Origin: Mycetocola zhujimingii
GTDB lineage: Bacteria > Actinomycetota > Actinomycetes > Actinomycetales > Microbacteriaceae
Direction of reading: 5' to 3'
DNA: 64,000 nt
Assembly (NCBI RefSeq): GCF_003065425.1
Contig: NZ_CP026949.1
Coordinates: forward strand, 1,302,001-1,366,000
Shown: piece after piece, positions 6,783-14,956 of the stretch
Layout of the letters: every line of letters begins with the position of its first letter
How positions within the stretch are numbered: the first letter of the stretch is position 1
The notes under the pieces: model-generated
The model's input: only the letters and a program-made list of their open reading frames with translations
Database searches by the model: none
What the model was told of the DNA's origin: nothing
Program-made: the position numbers and the translations under genes

Positions 6783-8861
6783 ATGGCAAAGGTGTCCGAG
6801 CAGATTCGAGAGGTCGCCCTTCGGGTGTGCGACCAGATTGCTCGGTATGAAGACGCCATTGAGGCGGTTGGTCGTGCGGCGGGGGATGCCGCGGGGCCGG
6901 AGCCAGCGTCCGGTCCTGAACCTGCGTCCGGTCCTGAACCTGCGTCCGGTCCTGAACCTGCGTCGGGATCTGAGCCGGCGTCGGGATCTGAGCCGGCGTC
7001 GGGATCTGAACCGGCGTCGGGCCTACAAGTTTCGCGCAGGGGCGGGTCTTCATCTGCTGAGGTTTCGACCGGCATCACCGAGTTCGGTGGTGCCGGTTCG
7101 TCGTTTAAGCGGCCGAGGTTTGTGCCGGTGGAGCCGGTTGCTGGCCACAGTGTGGGTGTGGGTGCGGGTGTGGGTGTGGGTGTGGGTGCAACGTCGGCGT
7201 CCGACGCTGATTTGCCGTTGTCGATGGTGTTGGAGCGGGCGGCGAATGCCGAGCTGGAGGAGCTGCTGCGCAATGCGGCGCGGGCGAAGTCCGAGCTGGA
7301 TGCGGTGATCGCGGCCGGTGCTGGGGTGGCGGCGAAACGGTCAGCGCGTGATCTGGGGTATTCGGGGTGGGCGCAGTCGACGGGGGATCGCACGGCGGTG
7401 AATCTGGTGCAACGGTTGACCGGGTCGACGAAGTCGGAGGCGTTCCGTCAGGTTCGGCTCGGCGAGGCGATGGGTGAGGCGGATGCCGCCATTCACCCGA
7501 CCGGGTTCGGACCCGGCACTGGCCCTGATAGTTCTGCTGGGCCGGGTGGCGATAGTGCTGACGACCCACTGATCGATGTGGATGGGAACCTGCTGGTTGA
7601 TCCCGACGCTGACCCGGACGCGGATGCGCGGGTGTCGGTGTTGCGTCCGGTGCCGGTGGTGCCGTGGCACGAGCCGATCTCTCGGGCAGCACGTGAAGGT
7701 GTGATCCGGTCCGAGGCGGTGACGATCATCATGCGGGGGCTCGGGGTGCCGAATGAGCGGGTGGATGTGGAGATGTTGCGGGCCGCAGCGGTGGAGCTCA
7801 TCGCGGACGCTGCCGGTGTGAATGCTGACGAGCTCGGCGCACGTGCGCGGCATTTGCGGGATCGGATTGATCCGGCCGGGGTGCAGGTGCGGTGGGATGA
7901 GCGGTTCGCGAACCGGAAGTGGCGGTTCGGCCGTAATGAAGACGGCACGAAAACAGCGTACGTGGCCTTCGATGAGGAAGGCGCCGCCTGGGTGGAGTCG
8001 ATCGTGGGTGCGGCTTTGCGGCCGCGGCGGGGTGGGCCGCGGATGGTGGATCCGGTCGAGGCGGAACGGGCCGAGAAACTCCGGGTTGATGAGCGCAGTA
8101 ACGACCAGATTGTGTACGACATTCTGATGGGTGCGATGCGCACCGGTGTGCAGGCCGACCCGTCAACGACGTATGGGTCACGTCAGCCCGGGATCCGGGT
8201 GGTGATGACCGAGGAGAACCTCGACAACCGTGCCACCGACAGTGAGGGCGCGGAGCACCTGGTCGGTACGGGGTATCTCGAAGACAGTAAAGATGCGGTT
8301 CCGGGCAGTGTGATCGAGAAGCAGATCTGTATCTCCGGGATCTCACCGATCCTGATGGACACTTCCGGCACCATCCTCGACGTCGGCCGGGAACAACGAC
8401 TCCACACCCGGAAACAACGGGTCGCGATGGCGGTCCGCGACGGTGGCTGCCGGATCGAAGGCTGTGAGTGTCCACCGTCGATGACCGAGGCGCACCACAT
8501 CAACGAATGGGTCGCCCACGAAGGCTGCACCGACCTCGCCGACGGGATCCTGTTGTGTCCGTACCACCACACTTTGGTGCACACGTTTGGGTATCGGGTG
8601 GTCCGGATCGAGGGCGAGTATTACCTGATCCCACCGCCGGGTGAGAACGGCGAACGAATTCCGATCCGGATGCCCTCGAAATCACCGTTGGAAAAGGAAC
8701 GACTCCGCCTGGCCGGGATCAAAGCTGCGACCGAGGCTGCGGACGCCGCGGCACGAGCCGCAGCCGCCGGGGCGACGGATCGGGAGGGCAGACCCGTTGG
8801 GCAGGGGCCAGGGGAGAGCTCTGCCGTCGATCCACCGACACGACGCGCCGTCACTGGGTAG
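6783..8861 (+). CDS. DUF222 and HNH endonuclease domain protein (13E12 type)
   Basis: This 692-residue protein has a DUF222 region in its middle (DLGYSGWAQSTGDRT and the helical stretch after it) and a C-terminal HNH nuclease domain at about residues 540-600 with CRIEGCECPPSMTEAHHIN and LLCPYHHTLVH, which keep the paired cysteines and histidines. The family is very common in actinobacteria, often in many copies, and its role is unsettled. Two in-frame repeats are inserted near the N-terminus: seven GPEPAS/GSEPAS units and a Gly-Val run. The ATG at 6783 lacks a good ribosome binding site. The sequence upstream is less GC-rich, and degenerate repeats follow the gene. Confidence 0.88.
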   Translation: MAKVSEQIREVALRVCDQIARYEDAIEAVGRAAGDAAGPEPASGPEPASGPEPASGPEPASGSEPASGSEPASGSEPASGLQVSRRGGSSSAEVSTGITEFGGAGSSFKRPRFVPVEPVAGHSVGVGAGVGVGVGATSASDADLPLSMVLERAANAELEELLRNAARAKSELDAVIAAGAGVAAKRSARDLGYSGWAQSTGDRTAVNLVQRLTGSTKSEAFRQVRLGEAMGEADAAIHPTGFGPGTGPDSSAGPGGDSADDPLIDVDGNLLVDPDADPDADARVSVLRPVPVVPWHEPISRAAREGVIRSEAVTIIMRGLGVPNERVDVEMLRAAAVELIADAAGVNADELGARARHLRDRIDPAGVQVRWDERFANRKWRFGRNEDGTKTAYVAFDEEGAAWVESIVGAALRPRRGGPRMVDPVEAERAEKLRVDERSNDQIVYDILMGAMRTGVQADPSTTYGSRQPGIRVVMTEENLDNRATDSEGAEHLVGTGYLEDSKDAVPGSVIEKQICISGISPILMDTSGTILDVGREQRLHTRKQRVAMAVRDGGCRIEGCECPPSMTEAHHINEWVAHEGCTDLADGILLCPYHHTLVHTFGYRVVRIEGEYYLIPPPGENGERIPIRMPSKSPLEKERLRLAGIKAATEAADAAARAAAAGATDREGRPVGQGPGESSAVDPPTRRAVTG
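6894..7019 (+). repeat. Seven 18-bp in-frame tandem repeats
   Basis: Seven consecutive 18-bp units encode GPEPAS (four copies) then GSEPAS (three copies). Units within each subgroup are nearly identical, indicating recent expansion by slippage. The reading frame is preserved because the unit is a multiple of three. Confidence 0.92.
7152..7187 (+). repeat. (GTGGGT)n hexanucleotide run in coding sequence
   Basis: Six hexamer units, one altered to GCGGGT, encode alternating Val/Ala and Gly inside the DUF222-HNH protein. The simple repeat is a likely site of length variation. Confidence 0.88.
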
Positions 8862-8939
8862 GCGGAGGCGGCACATCGCCCCTCGGATCGCGACCGGAGC
8901 CTTTCGTGGCCACCGCGAAGACATTCCAGATAAGCCTTA

Positions 8940-9003
8940 CCGCATCCTTTTTGGGGAGAGCCGTGACCGCATCCTTTTCGGGAGAGGAGTGACCGCATCC
9001 TTG
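8940..9003 (+). repeat. Degenerate tandem repeat after the DUF222-HNH gene
   Basis: Units of 27 and 26 bp at 8940-8966 and 8967-8992, then a partial third at 8993-9003, each start CCGCATCCTT and continue with a G-rich GGGGAGAG or GGGAGAGG stretch. No coding role is apparent. It lies between the DUF222-HNH stop and the convergent TetR gene. Confidence 0.75.
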
Positions 9004-9060
9004 ATTCCGACTCACTGGAAACGGTTTTGGGACAGGTGGCCGGGGCCGTTCAGCGACGGT

Positions 9061-9639
9061 TTAGTGACCGACGCGGCCAAAGAGGAACGACGCCGAAACG
9101 CGGACAGCGTCATCGACAGTGGCCCCCATTTCCTTCGGCAGGGCACCCTGCAGCCAGAGAGTGGCAAACCCATGGACAAAGGCCCACGCACTGACGTTGG
9201 TGAGGATGGTGTCACCACCCCGGCGCTCCGGTGGCAACGACGCAACACCACGGAACAGGGCCGATCTGCTTCGGTTCCGAGCCTTGACCAGGTCAGGATC
9301 ATCGTTTCGCAACAGGTCGGGTCGGAACATGACCTCGAAGTAGGCCTCGTGATCGACGGCAAACCGTACATAGGCCACACTGAGCTCAACCAGGTCGGTT
9401 GCGGGCTCAACCCGCCCGAGGGCATCCGTCAACCGGGTGTAACCCTCGGTTGCCACCGCGGTGAAGAGACCTTCCTTGTCACCGAAATGGTGAGCCGGTG
9501 CCGCGTGGGATACCCCGATCTTGCGTGCAAGGTCGCGCAGGCTGACGGCGGCGGGGCCGTTCTCGCTGATGACCTCGACAGCCGCATCGATGACGGCCTG
9601 CCTCAGATCACCGTGGTGATACGGACGCTCAGTCACCAT
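9061..9639 (-). CDS. TetR-family transcriptional regulator
   Basis: The 192-residue protein starts MVTERPYHHGDLRQAVIDAA, a typical TetR N-terminus, and its helix-turn-helix covers VSLRDLARKIGVSHAAPAHHFGDKEGL. The C-terminal part is a helical ligand-binding domain of the WHG type, with FRPDLLR and a final GALP region. The frame extends to 9672, but the ATG at 9639 has an AGGAGAG site at ideal spacing. It lies 29 bp downstream of the RNase H gene on the same strand and could be cotranscribed with it. No target gene or operator is obvious nearby, so what it controls is unknown. Confidence 0.88.
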   Translation of the reverse strand: MVTERPYHHGDLRQAVIDAAVEVISENGPAAVSLRDLARKIGVSHAAPAHHFGDKEGLFTAVATEGYTRLTDALGRVEPATDLVELSVAYVRFAVDHEAYFEVMFRPDLLRNDDPDLVKARNRSRSALFRGVASLPPERRGGDTILTNVSAWAFVHGFATLWLQGALPKEMGATVDDAVRVSASFLFGRVGH

Positions 9640-9648
9640 GCTCTCCTG

Positions 9649-9678
9649 TCTGCTCAAATCAGGTCTGCTCAAATCAGG
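9649..9678. repeat. 15-bp perfect tandem duplication over the RNase H stop codon
   Basis: TCTGCTCAAATCAGG occurs twice, back to back. The stop codon of the RNase H gene (9669-9671) lies in the right copy, and the left copy is in the spacer before the TetR gene. It looks like a small recent slippage event with no coding effect. Confidence 0.85.
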
Positions 9679-10481
9679 CCGCGAAGAAAGTCCTCAACGC
9701 TGACACCCTTCTGGCGTGCTCGTTCCTGCAAGCGAATGTTCTCGGCCGCGCTCAGTGACAACGTGACGGTGTGCCACCCGGTACCGCTGGCCTCGTCGTC
9801 GAGGTCAAAGAGACTCGGTTCGAGGTCAATCGGGGTGGACGGTTGGGCAGCTGAGGTCTTCCGAGCAGCCGAACCGGTCGTCGTGGTTGCGGAGGACCCG
9901 ACCGTGGCGGATCGGGGTGTTGAGGGCTGTGACGCTGTCGAGAGGAGTGCAGGGTCGCCATCAGCGGTCGCTGTGCCCTCGGCGGTGGCGGTGGCCTGCC
10001 CGACGGCACCCGACCCCGCCCCGGGAAAACCGGGACCGTAGGGAATCTCCTTGCCCCGCTGGAACGCCTCGGCGACGGCCCGGGCGCGGGCATCAGCCGC
10101 TTCATTGAGCTCGTGACCGACGTGACCGCGTACCCATTCGAATTTGTACTTGCGCCCGACGAGTGCTTCGTCGAGTTCCTTGAGCAGCTCGATGTTCAGA
10201 ACAGGCTTGCCGTCGCTCTTACGCCAGCCCTTCGCCTTCCAGCCGCGCATCCATTTGGTCACCGAGTTGATGACGTACTGGCTGTCGCACATGACGAGCA
10301 GATCGTCGTCGATATGTGCGGTCGAACGGAACAACTCAAGAACGGCCTTCAGCTCGGCCTGGTTGTTCGTGGCGTGTTTCCAGCCACCAGCCCCCCAGCA
10401 GTCGTCGTCGACATACCAGGCCCAACCCGCGGGACCCGGGTTGCCCAGCGCCGAACCATCAGCGGAGGCGGTGATCGTCAT
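9669..10481 (-). CDS. rnhA: RNase HI with a long C-terminal extension
   Basis: The first 145 or so residues of this 270-residue protein are RNase HI, which cuts the RNA of RNA-DNA hybrids. The catalytic residues are present as Asp8, Glu43, Asp66, His120 (in RGHVGH) and Asp130. The extension has a Gly/Ala/Ser/Thr-rich linker and ends in about 45 residues (WHTVTLSLSAAENIRLQERA then KGVSVEDFLRGLI) that read like a beta-strand plus two helices, as in a ribbon-helix-helix motif. The function of the tail is not known. The gene starts at an ATG divergent from the LigD polymerase gene, and the TetR gene follows it. Confidence 0.92.
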   Translation of the reverse strand: MTITASADGSALGNPGPAGWAWYVDDDCWGAGGWKHATNNQAELKAVLELFRSTAHIDDDLLVMCDSQYVINSVTKWMRGWKAKGWRKSDGKPVLNIELLKELDEALVGRKYKFEWVRGHVGHELNEAADARARAVAEAFQRGKEIPYGPGFPGAGSGAVGQATATAEGTATADGDPALLSTASQPSTPRSATVGSSATTTTGSAARKTSAAQPSTPIDLEPSLFDLDDEASGTGWHTVTLSLSAAENIRLQERARQKGVSVEDFLRGLI

Positions 10482-10687
10482 TCTGCCCTTTCAGCCGCGA
10501 CCGGTCGTCGCGGGACTGACCAATCGTACCGACGAGGAGCCGTTCGGCAGGGGAGGTCAGCGGGGGAGTCGAAACGTCCGCGCGGGCTCGTCTCACCAGC
10601 GTTGCTGGCCGGAACGGCAGCCCAAACGTGGCGGACTCGTCTGGACTCGGGGGTGACTCGACCCACGCCCCCAAGTAGGTTTGTCGC

Positions 10688-11731
10688 ATGGCATCCGACG
10701 CAGTCGTCCTCCCCGTCGACGGACCTCATGGCACCCGCGACGTTCGCATCTCCAGCCCGGGCCGGGTGCTCTGGCCCGAACCCGGCATCACCAAACTTGA
10801 CCTCGCGAAGTACCTGGTCGACGTTGGAGAGGCATTCATCGCCGCCAACGGCGACCGCCCGGTGTCGCTGCAGCGGTTCCCCGGCGGAATCGACGGTGAG
10901 CAGTTCTTCTCGAAGAACCCGCCCAAGGGCGCACCGGACTACGTGCGCGCGGTGACCGTCACCTACCCGAGCGGGCGATCACACCCCCAGGTCGTTCTCG
11001 ACGAACCGGCCGCGGCGGTGTGGGCAGCCCAGATGAACACCGTCGTCTTTCACCCGTGGCCGTCTCTCGCCGGAAACTCCGACAACCCCGACCAGTTGCG
11101 CATCGACCTCGACCCACAGCCGGGCACCGATTTCGACGACGCGATCCCCGCGGCGATCGAATTGCGCGCACTTCTCGCCGAGGCCGGGTTGACGGCGTTC
11201 CTCAAGACCAGCGGCAACCGCGGCATCCACGTCTTCGCTCCCATCGAACCCACCCACGAATTCCTCGAGGTGCGGCACGCGGTCATCGCTGCGGCCCGCG
11301 AACTCGAACGCCGGATGCCCGATCAGGTCACCACCAACTGGTGGAAGGAAGAGCGCGGCAAACGCATCTTCGTCGACTTCAACCAGGCGAACCGGGACCG
11401 AACGATGGCCGGTGCCTACAGTCCGCGCGCCCTCGCGCATGCCCCGGTGTCGTGTCCGATCGAGTGGGAAGAACTCGAGAACGCCGACCCGAAAGCCTTC
11501 ACCATCGAGACGGTTCCGGAGCGGTTGCGCACGGTGGGCGACCCGTGGGCAAACATGGCCGAGAAGCCCGGCACCATCGACGTCCTCCTCGAGTGGTGGG
11601 AGCGGGATGTGGGAAACGGACTCGGCGAACTGCCATTTCCGCCAGACTTCCCGAAAATGCCCGGCGAACCGCCGCGCGTACAGCCGAGCCGGAAGAACGC
11701 CGCCAACTGGGACGACGAGAAGACCGACTAA
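10688..11731 (+). CDS. LigD-type DNA polymerase/primase domain, stand-alone
   Basis: The 347-residue product is the archaeo-eukaryotic-primase-like polymerase domain of LigD, used to fill gaps during non-homologous end joining, often with ribonucleotides. Recognisable parts are ISSPGRVLWPEPGITKLDLA at the start, RIDLDPQPGTDFDD with the metal-binding DxD, KTSGNRGIHVFAPI, and WWKEERGKRIFVDFNQNNR-type sequence (here FNQANRDRTMAGAYSPR). No ligase or phosphoesterase domain is attached. A separate ATP-dependent ligase lies 0.6 kb away on the other strand. The stop overlaps the convergent kinase gene by 4 bp. A Ku gene is not in this window. Confidence 0.92.
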   Translation: MASDAVVLPVDGPHGTRDVRISSPGRVLWPEPGITKLDLAKYLVDVGEAFIAANGDRPVSLQRFPGGIDGEQFFSKNPPKGAPDYVRAVTVTYPSGRSHPQVVLDEPAAAVWAAQMNTVVFHPWPSLAGNSDNPDQLRIDLDPQPGTDFDDAIPAAIELRALLAEAGLTAFLKTSGNRGIHVFAPIEPTHEFLEVRHAVIAAARELERRMPDQVTTNWWKEERGKRIFVDFNQANRDRTMAGAYSPRALAHAPVSCPIEWEELENADPKAFTIETVPERLRTVGDPWANMAEKPGTIDVLLEWWERDVGNGLGELPFPPDFPKMPGEPPRVQPSRKNAANWDDEKTD

Positions 11732-12297
11732 ACCAGCGCACCCCAGGAGCTGGTCCCGCTTCGAAGCAGGTCGAGAACGCGCGAGTAGGTCTGCTCGACG
11801 GTGAGCGCAGACGTATCGACGCGGGCGGTGGCCGGCCGGTCAGCGAGGTATCGGGCGAGGTCGCCGTGAATGCGCTCAAGCAAGTCGCTGTCAGATCCGG
11901 TCAGTGCTTCCCGCAGATACACGTCCACGGCGTGCTCGGCTTCCTTCTCCCGCACTCGGTTGCGAGAGACGTCGCCGTCGGCCAGGAGCGCGATCTCGAC
12001 ATAGTTGGCTCGGGCCTGCGCCGCGACCGCCTCTGCCCAGGGCGACGCGTCGAAACTCGTGATCAGCTGTGGCAGCACCACATCATTGCCCGTACCGAGA
12101 TGGTCGATCGCAATGGCGATTCCGCGTTGACGAGTGACGGCGAGCGCGCTTGGAAAGTCATCTCGCCAGCCGTCAACCTCGGCAACCATTGCGTCCAGGT
12201 CGAGGTTCAGAACCCCCGGGTGTTCCGCGGCGAGGCGCCGTGCCACCGTCGACTTGCCGACGCGTGACGGCCCATTGAGGTGGATGAGGCAGGCCAT
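11728..12297 (-). CDS. P-loop kinase-like ATPase (AAA/zeta-like)
   Basis: The 189-residue protein starts MACLIHLNGPSRVGKSTVAR, a Walker A GPSRVGKST at residues 9-17 directly after a beta-strand. NLDLDAM follows as a likely second acidic motif, and a helical C-terminal half with several Arg residues may form the lid. This is the shape of small nucleoside-, shikimate- or chloramphenicol phosphotransferase-like kinases and zeta-toxin relatives. No substrate motif identifies it further. It is placed between two NHEJ genes and converges on the polymerase gene with a 4-bp overlap, 47 bp downstream of the ligase gene on the same strand, so it may be cotranscribed with the ligase. Confidence 0.75.
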   Translation of the reverse strand: MACLIHLNGPSRVGKSTVARRLAAEHPGVLNLDLDAMVAEVDGWRDDFPSALAVTRQRGIAIAIDHLGTGNDVVLPQLITSFDASPWAEAVAAQARANYVEIALLADGDVSRNRVREKEAEHAVDVYLREALTGSDSDLLERIHGDLARYLADRPATARVDTSALTVEQTYSRVLDLLRSGTSSWGALV

Positions 12298-12344
12298 GCC
12301 CTCACCCTAATCGACAGCCTCACGCGGCTCGCTCCGTCTCCCGG

Positions 12345-13397
12345 CTAAACCAGCACGCCGTCGAGGTCGTAGGCAATCGGCCGGTCCAGCTGGTCGAAAG
12401 TGCATGACGTCGCCTCGCGGTCGGGCCGCCACCTCGCGAACTGCACGGTGTGACGGAACCGCATCCCCTCCATCTGGTCGTACTGCACCTCGACGACGCG
12501 ACTGGGCTCAAGCGGAACAAACGACACATCCTTCGACCCCGAGAACCTGCTGCGCTCCGTTTCGGCCGCAACGATCTCACCGTCGGCATCCCGTCTCACG
12601 AGCGGCGCGAGTTCGTCCACCAGCTCAAGACGGCGGGCATTACTGAAAGCGGATGCCCCGCCAACATTCACGAGGACGCCATCGCCGTTGTACAGGCCGA
12701 GGAGCAGCGAACCCACCCCGTTGCCGCTCTTGTGCACCCGGTAACCGGTGAGAACGACATCCGCGGTGCGGTGATGCTTGACCTTGAGCATCACCCGCTT
12801 GCCCGGTGCGTACGGCTGCAGGAGCGGTTTCGCGACGACACCATCGAGTCCCGCCCCCTCGAATTCGACGAGCCACTGGCGGGCGAGCGCCACATCCGTC
12901 GTCGTCCTCGTGAGGTGGAGCGGGTGGGGGAGAGAACCGATGAGCGCCTCGAGCCGCTCCCGTCGTTCGGAGAACGGAGCGTCGAGCAGCACGTCGCCGC
13001 CGCTCGACAGCAGGTCGAACGCCACGAACATTGCCGGCGTCGACTCCGCGAGGAGTGCGATTCGGCTCGCCGCCGGATGGATCCGGGCGGTCAGGGCCTC
13101 CCAGTCGAGTTTCTGTGAGCCCTCGGCGCCCTGCGGTACCACGATCTCACCGTCGAGAACGCAGGGCCCAGGCAGAAGCCGGCTGAAGGCATCCGTCAGT
13201 TCGGGGAAGTACCGCGTGAGCATTTTCGAGCCGCGGCTGCCGATCTCCACGTTCTCGCCGTCGAAGTACACGATCGCTCGGAACCCGTCCCATTTGGGCT
13301 CGAAGCTCAACCCGCCGGGAACGCTGTCGGGCTCCGGCACTGAGCCAACGGCCTTGGCGAGCTGCGGGGTAACCGGGTCGAGCGGCGAAAGTTCCAT
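12345..13397 (-). CDS. ATP-dependent DNA ligase (LigC/LigD ligase-domain type)
   Basis: The 350-residue enzyme seals DNA nicks with ATP. The nucleotidyltransferase motif KWDG has the adenylated lysine at about residue 35 (FEPKWDGFRAI). Later motifs include the glutamate of VLDGEIVVP, GLDGVVAKP and VMLKVKHHRTADVVLTGYR. An OB-fold domain completes the protein. The frame is open to 13658, but the ATG at 13397 matches the family start. It carries only ligase, the polymerase being encoded separately and convergently at 10.7 kb. Together they make a split NHEJ-like set, with LigC-type base excision repair as the alternative. Confidence 0.92.
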   Translation of the reverse strand: MELSPLDPVTPQLAKAVGSVPEPDSVPGGLSFEPKWDGFRAIVYFDGENVEIGSRGSKMLTRYFPELTDAFSRLLPGPCVLDGEIVVPQGAEGSQKLDWEALTARIHPAASRIALLAESTPAMFVAFDLLSSGGDVLLDAPFSERRERLEALIGSLPHPLHLTRTTTDVALARQWLVEFEGAGLDGVVAKPLLQPYAPGKRVMLKVKHHRTADVVLTGYRVHKSGNGVGSLLLGLYNGDGVLVNVGGASAFSNARRLELVDELAPLVRRDADGEIVAAETERSRFSGSKDVSFVPLEPSRVVEVQYDQMEGMRFRHTVQFARWRPDREATSCTFDQLDRPIAYDLDGVLV

Positions 13398-13539
13398 GCG
13401 TCGATCCTGCCCGAGTCGGAACGATTCCGACAGGCCGTGCCAGGGCACCCGCCCTGCGTGAGGGGGAGTGAGTGCGGTGCGAGAGCGTTCGTCAACCCGT
13501 ATCCGGCCGCTCAGCTTCTGGGTTACCGTCGGCGGCACC

Positions 13540-13989
13540 GTGCAGACCTTTCTCCCATACCCGTCATTCGCCGAGAGCGCCGCTGTTCTCGATCGCTCAC
13601 GCCTCGGCAAGCAGCGCGTCGAGGCGCTCCAGCTGCTGCGCGCGGTGACGATCCCCACCTACGGCTGGCGGCATCACCCGGCTGCGAAGATGTGGCGCGG
13701 TTATGTGCCAGCCCTCACCAAATACGCCCTCGATATGACGGATGCCTGGATCGCACGCGGTCACAGCGACACGGTACGCCCGCAGGTGCTGCCGTTTGCA
13801 CCCGAGGTCGAGGGGCTCAGCCAGGACGAGCTGGAGCTGCCGCCGTGGATCGGTGACGAGGCCTTCCACCTCAGCCACCGGTCGAACCTCGTCCGCAAGG
13901 ATCCCGAGTTCTACGGCGAGGTCTTTGCCGGCGTGCCGGACAACCTGCCGTACGTGTGGCCGGGGGAGACGGTGCGCCATGACGGTTGA
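13540..13989 (+). CDS. MSMEG_6728-family protein (pyrimidine-dimer glycosylase-like fold)
   Basis: The 149-residue product begins VQTFLPYPSFAESAAVLD and continues RLGKQRVEALQLLRA, the conserved start of the MSMEG_6728 family, which is related in sequence to DUF1722/T4 endonuclease V-like lyases. GWRHHPAAKMWRGY and HRSNLVRKDPEFYGE are further family signatures. I chose the GTG at 13540 because it gives the family N-terminus, though the frame is open from 13468 and no clear ribosome binding site helps. It overlaps the following DUF72 gene by 11 bp, so the two are coupled. A DNA repair role is plausible from the fold and neighbours but unproven. Confidence 0.8.
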   Translation: MQTFLPYPSFAESAAVLDRSRLGKQRVEALQLLRAVTIPTYGWRHHPAAKMWRGYVPALTKYALDMTDAWIARGHSDTVRPQVLPFAPEVEGLSQDELELPPWIGDEAFHLSHRSNLVRKDPEFYGEVFAGVPDNLPYVWPGETVRHDG

Positions 13990-14869
13990 GGAGCCCAGGG
14001 TCGCCGCGGTAAGCGGCGCGGCTGAAATCGGCGACGCCAGAATCGGGATCTCCGGCTGGCGATATGCGCCGTGGCGTTCGGTCTTCTACCCGAAGGGACT
14101 CACCCAGAAGCGGGAGCTGGAGTTCGTCTCGGGCCGGATGAACAGTGTCGAGATCAACGGTTCGTTCTACTCGCTGCAGACCCCGAAGAGCTACGCACGC
14201 TGGGCGGAGGAAGTGCCTGACGACTTCCTCTTCTCGGTCAAGGGCGGCCGGTACATCACCCATATCCTCCGGCTGCGGAATGCGGAGAAGGCGCTGCCGA
14301 ACTTCTTCGCATCCGGTGTCCTCGCGCTTGGACCCAAGCTCGGTCCCGTGCTGTGGCAGTTGCCGCCGAACCTGGCCTACGACCGGGATACGGTCGCGGC
14401 GTTCCTCGCCACGCTCCCGCGGACGACGACGGCCGCCGTCGAGTTTGCCCGAGGCCACGATGACCGGATGGAGGGCAGGTCCTGGCTGAAGACGGATGCC
14501 GAGCGTCCCATTCGGCACGCCGTTGAGATCCGCCACCCCACGTTCGACTGTGAAGACTTCGTAGACCTCGCGCGAGAACACGATGTCGCGGTGGTGGTGT
14601 CCGACAGCGCGGGCAGGTTCCCCCAGCTGTTCGAGGTGACGAGTGACTTCATGTACGTGCGGCTGCACGGCGCTGAGGAGTTGTACGTCAGCGGTTACCC
14701 CGAAGACCTGCTGCAGACCTGGGCTCAGCGTATCCACGGCTGGCGCACCGGCTCAGCGACCGATGGCAAGCCGCGAGACGTCTACGTGTACTGCGATAAC
14801 GATGCGAAGGTGCGCGCACCGTTCGACGCCATCCGGCTGGCCGAAATCGTCGCCGAACTGGCGGGCTGA
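13979..14869 (+). CDS. DUF72 (YecE-like) family protein, copy 2
   Basis: The 296-residue protein starts at an ATG preceded by GGGGGAG and overlaps the upstream gene by 11 bp. DUF72 landmarks are RIGISGWRYAPWRSVFYPKG, SVEINGSFYSLQTP, FLFSVKGGRYITH, PVLWQLPPNL, AVEIRHPTF and the C-terminal VYVYCDNDAKVRAPFDA. It is longer than copy 1 at 4.7 kb and clearly of another subgroup, so the two are not a recent duplication. Coupling to an MSMEG_6728-type gene suggests a shared nucleic-acid-related task, but the DUF72 reaction is not established. Confidence 0.9.
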   Translation: MTVEEPRVAAVSGAAEIGDARIGISGWRYAPWRSVFYPKGLTQKRELEFVSGRMNSVEINGSFYSLQTPKSYARWAEEVPDDFLFSVKGGRYITHILRLRNAEKALPNFFASGVLALGPKLGPVLWQLPPNLAYDRDTVAAFLATLPRTTTAAVEFARGHDDRMEGRSWLKTDAERPIRHAVEIRHPTFDCEDFVDLAREHDVAVVVSDSAGRFPQLFEVTSDFMYVRLHGAEELYVSGYPEDLLQTWAQRIHGWRTGSATDGKPRDVYVYCDNDAKVRAPFDAIRLAEIVAELAG

Positions 14870-14903
14870 GCTGGCGGCTGCGTCGACGGGCTGATCGGGG
14901 CTC

Positions 14904-14935
14904 TGACCGCCGCTGGCTGTGACCGCCGCTGGCTG
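14904..14935 (+). repeat. 16-bp perfect tandem duplication
   Basis: TGACCGCCGCTGGCTG occurs twice in direct succession, between the DUF72 stop and the oxidoreductase remnant. It is noncoding here and probably marks local rearrangement. Confidence 0.8.
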
Positions 14936-14956
14936 TGGCCGCGCCTCGCCGCGCAC

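Noticed and set aside
6894-7019. Possible CRISPR array
   Set aside because: Units are contiguous 18-mers with no spacers and lie in frame in a protein, so this is a coding tandem repeat.
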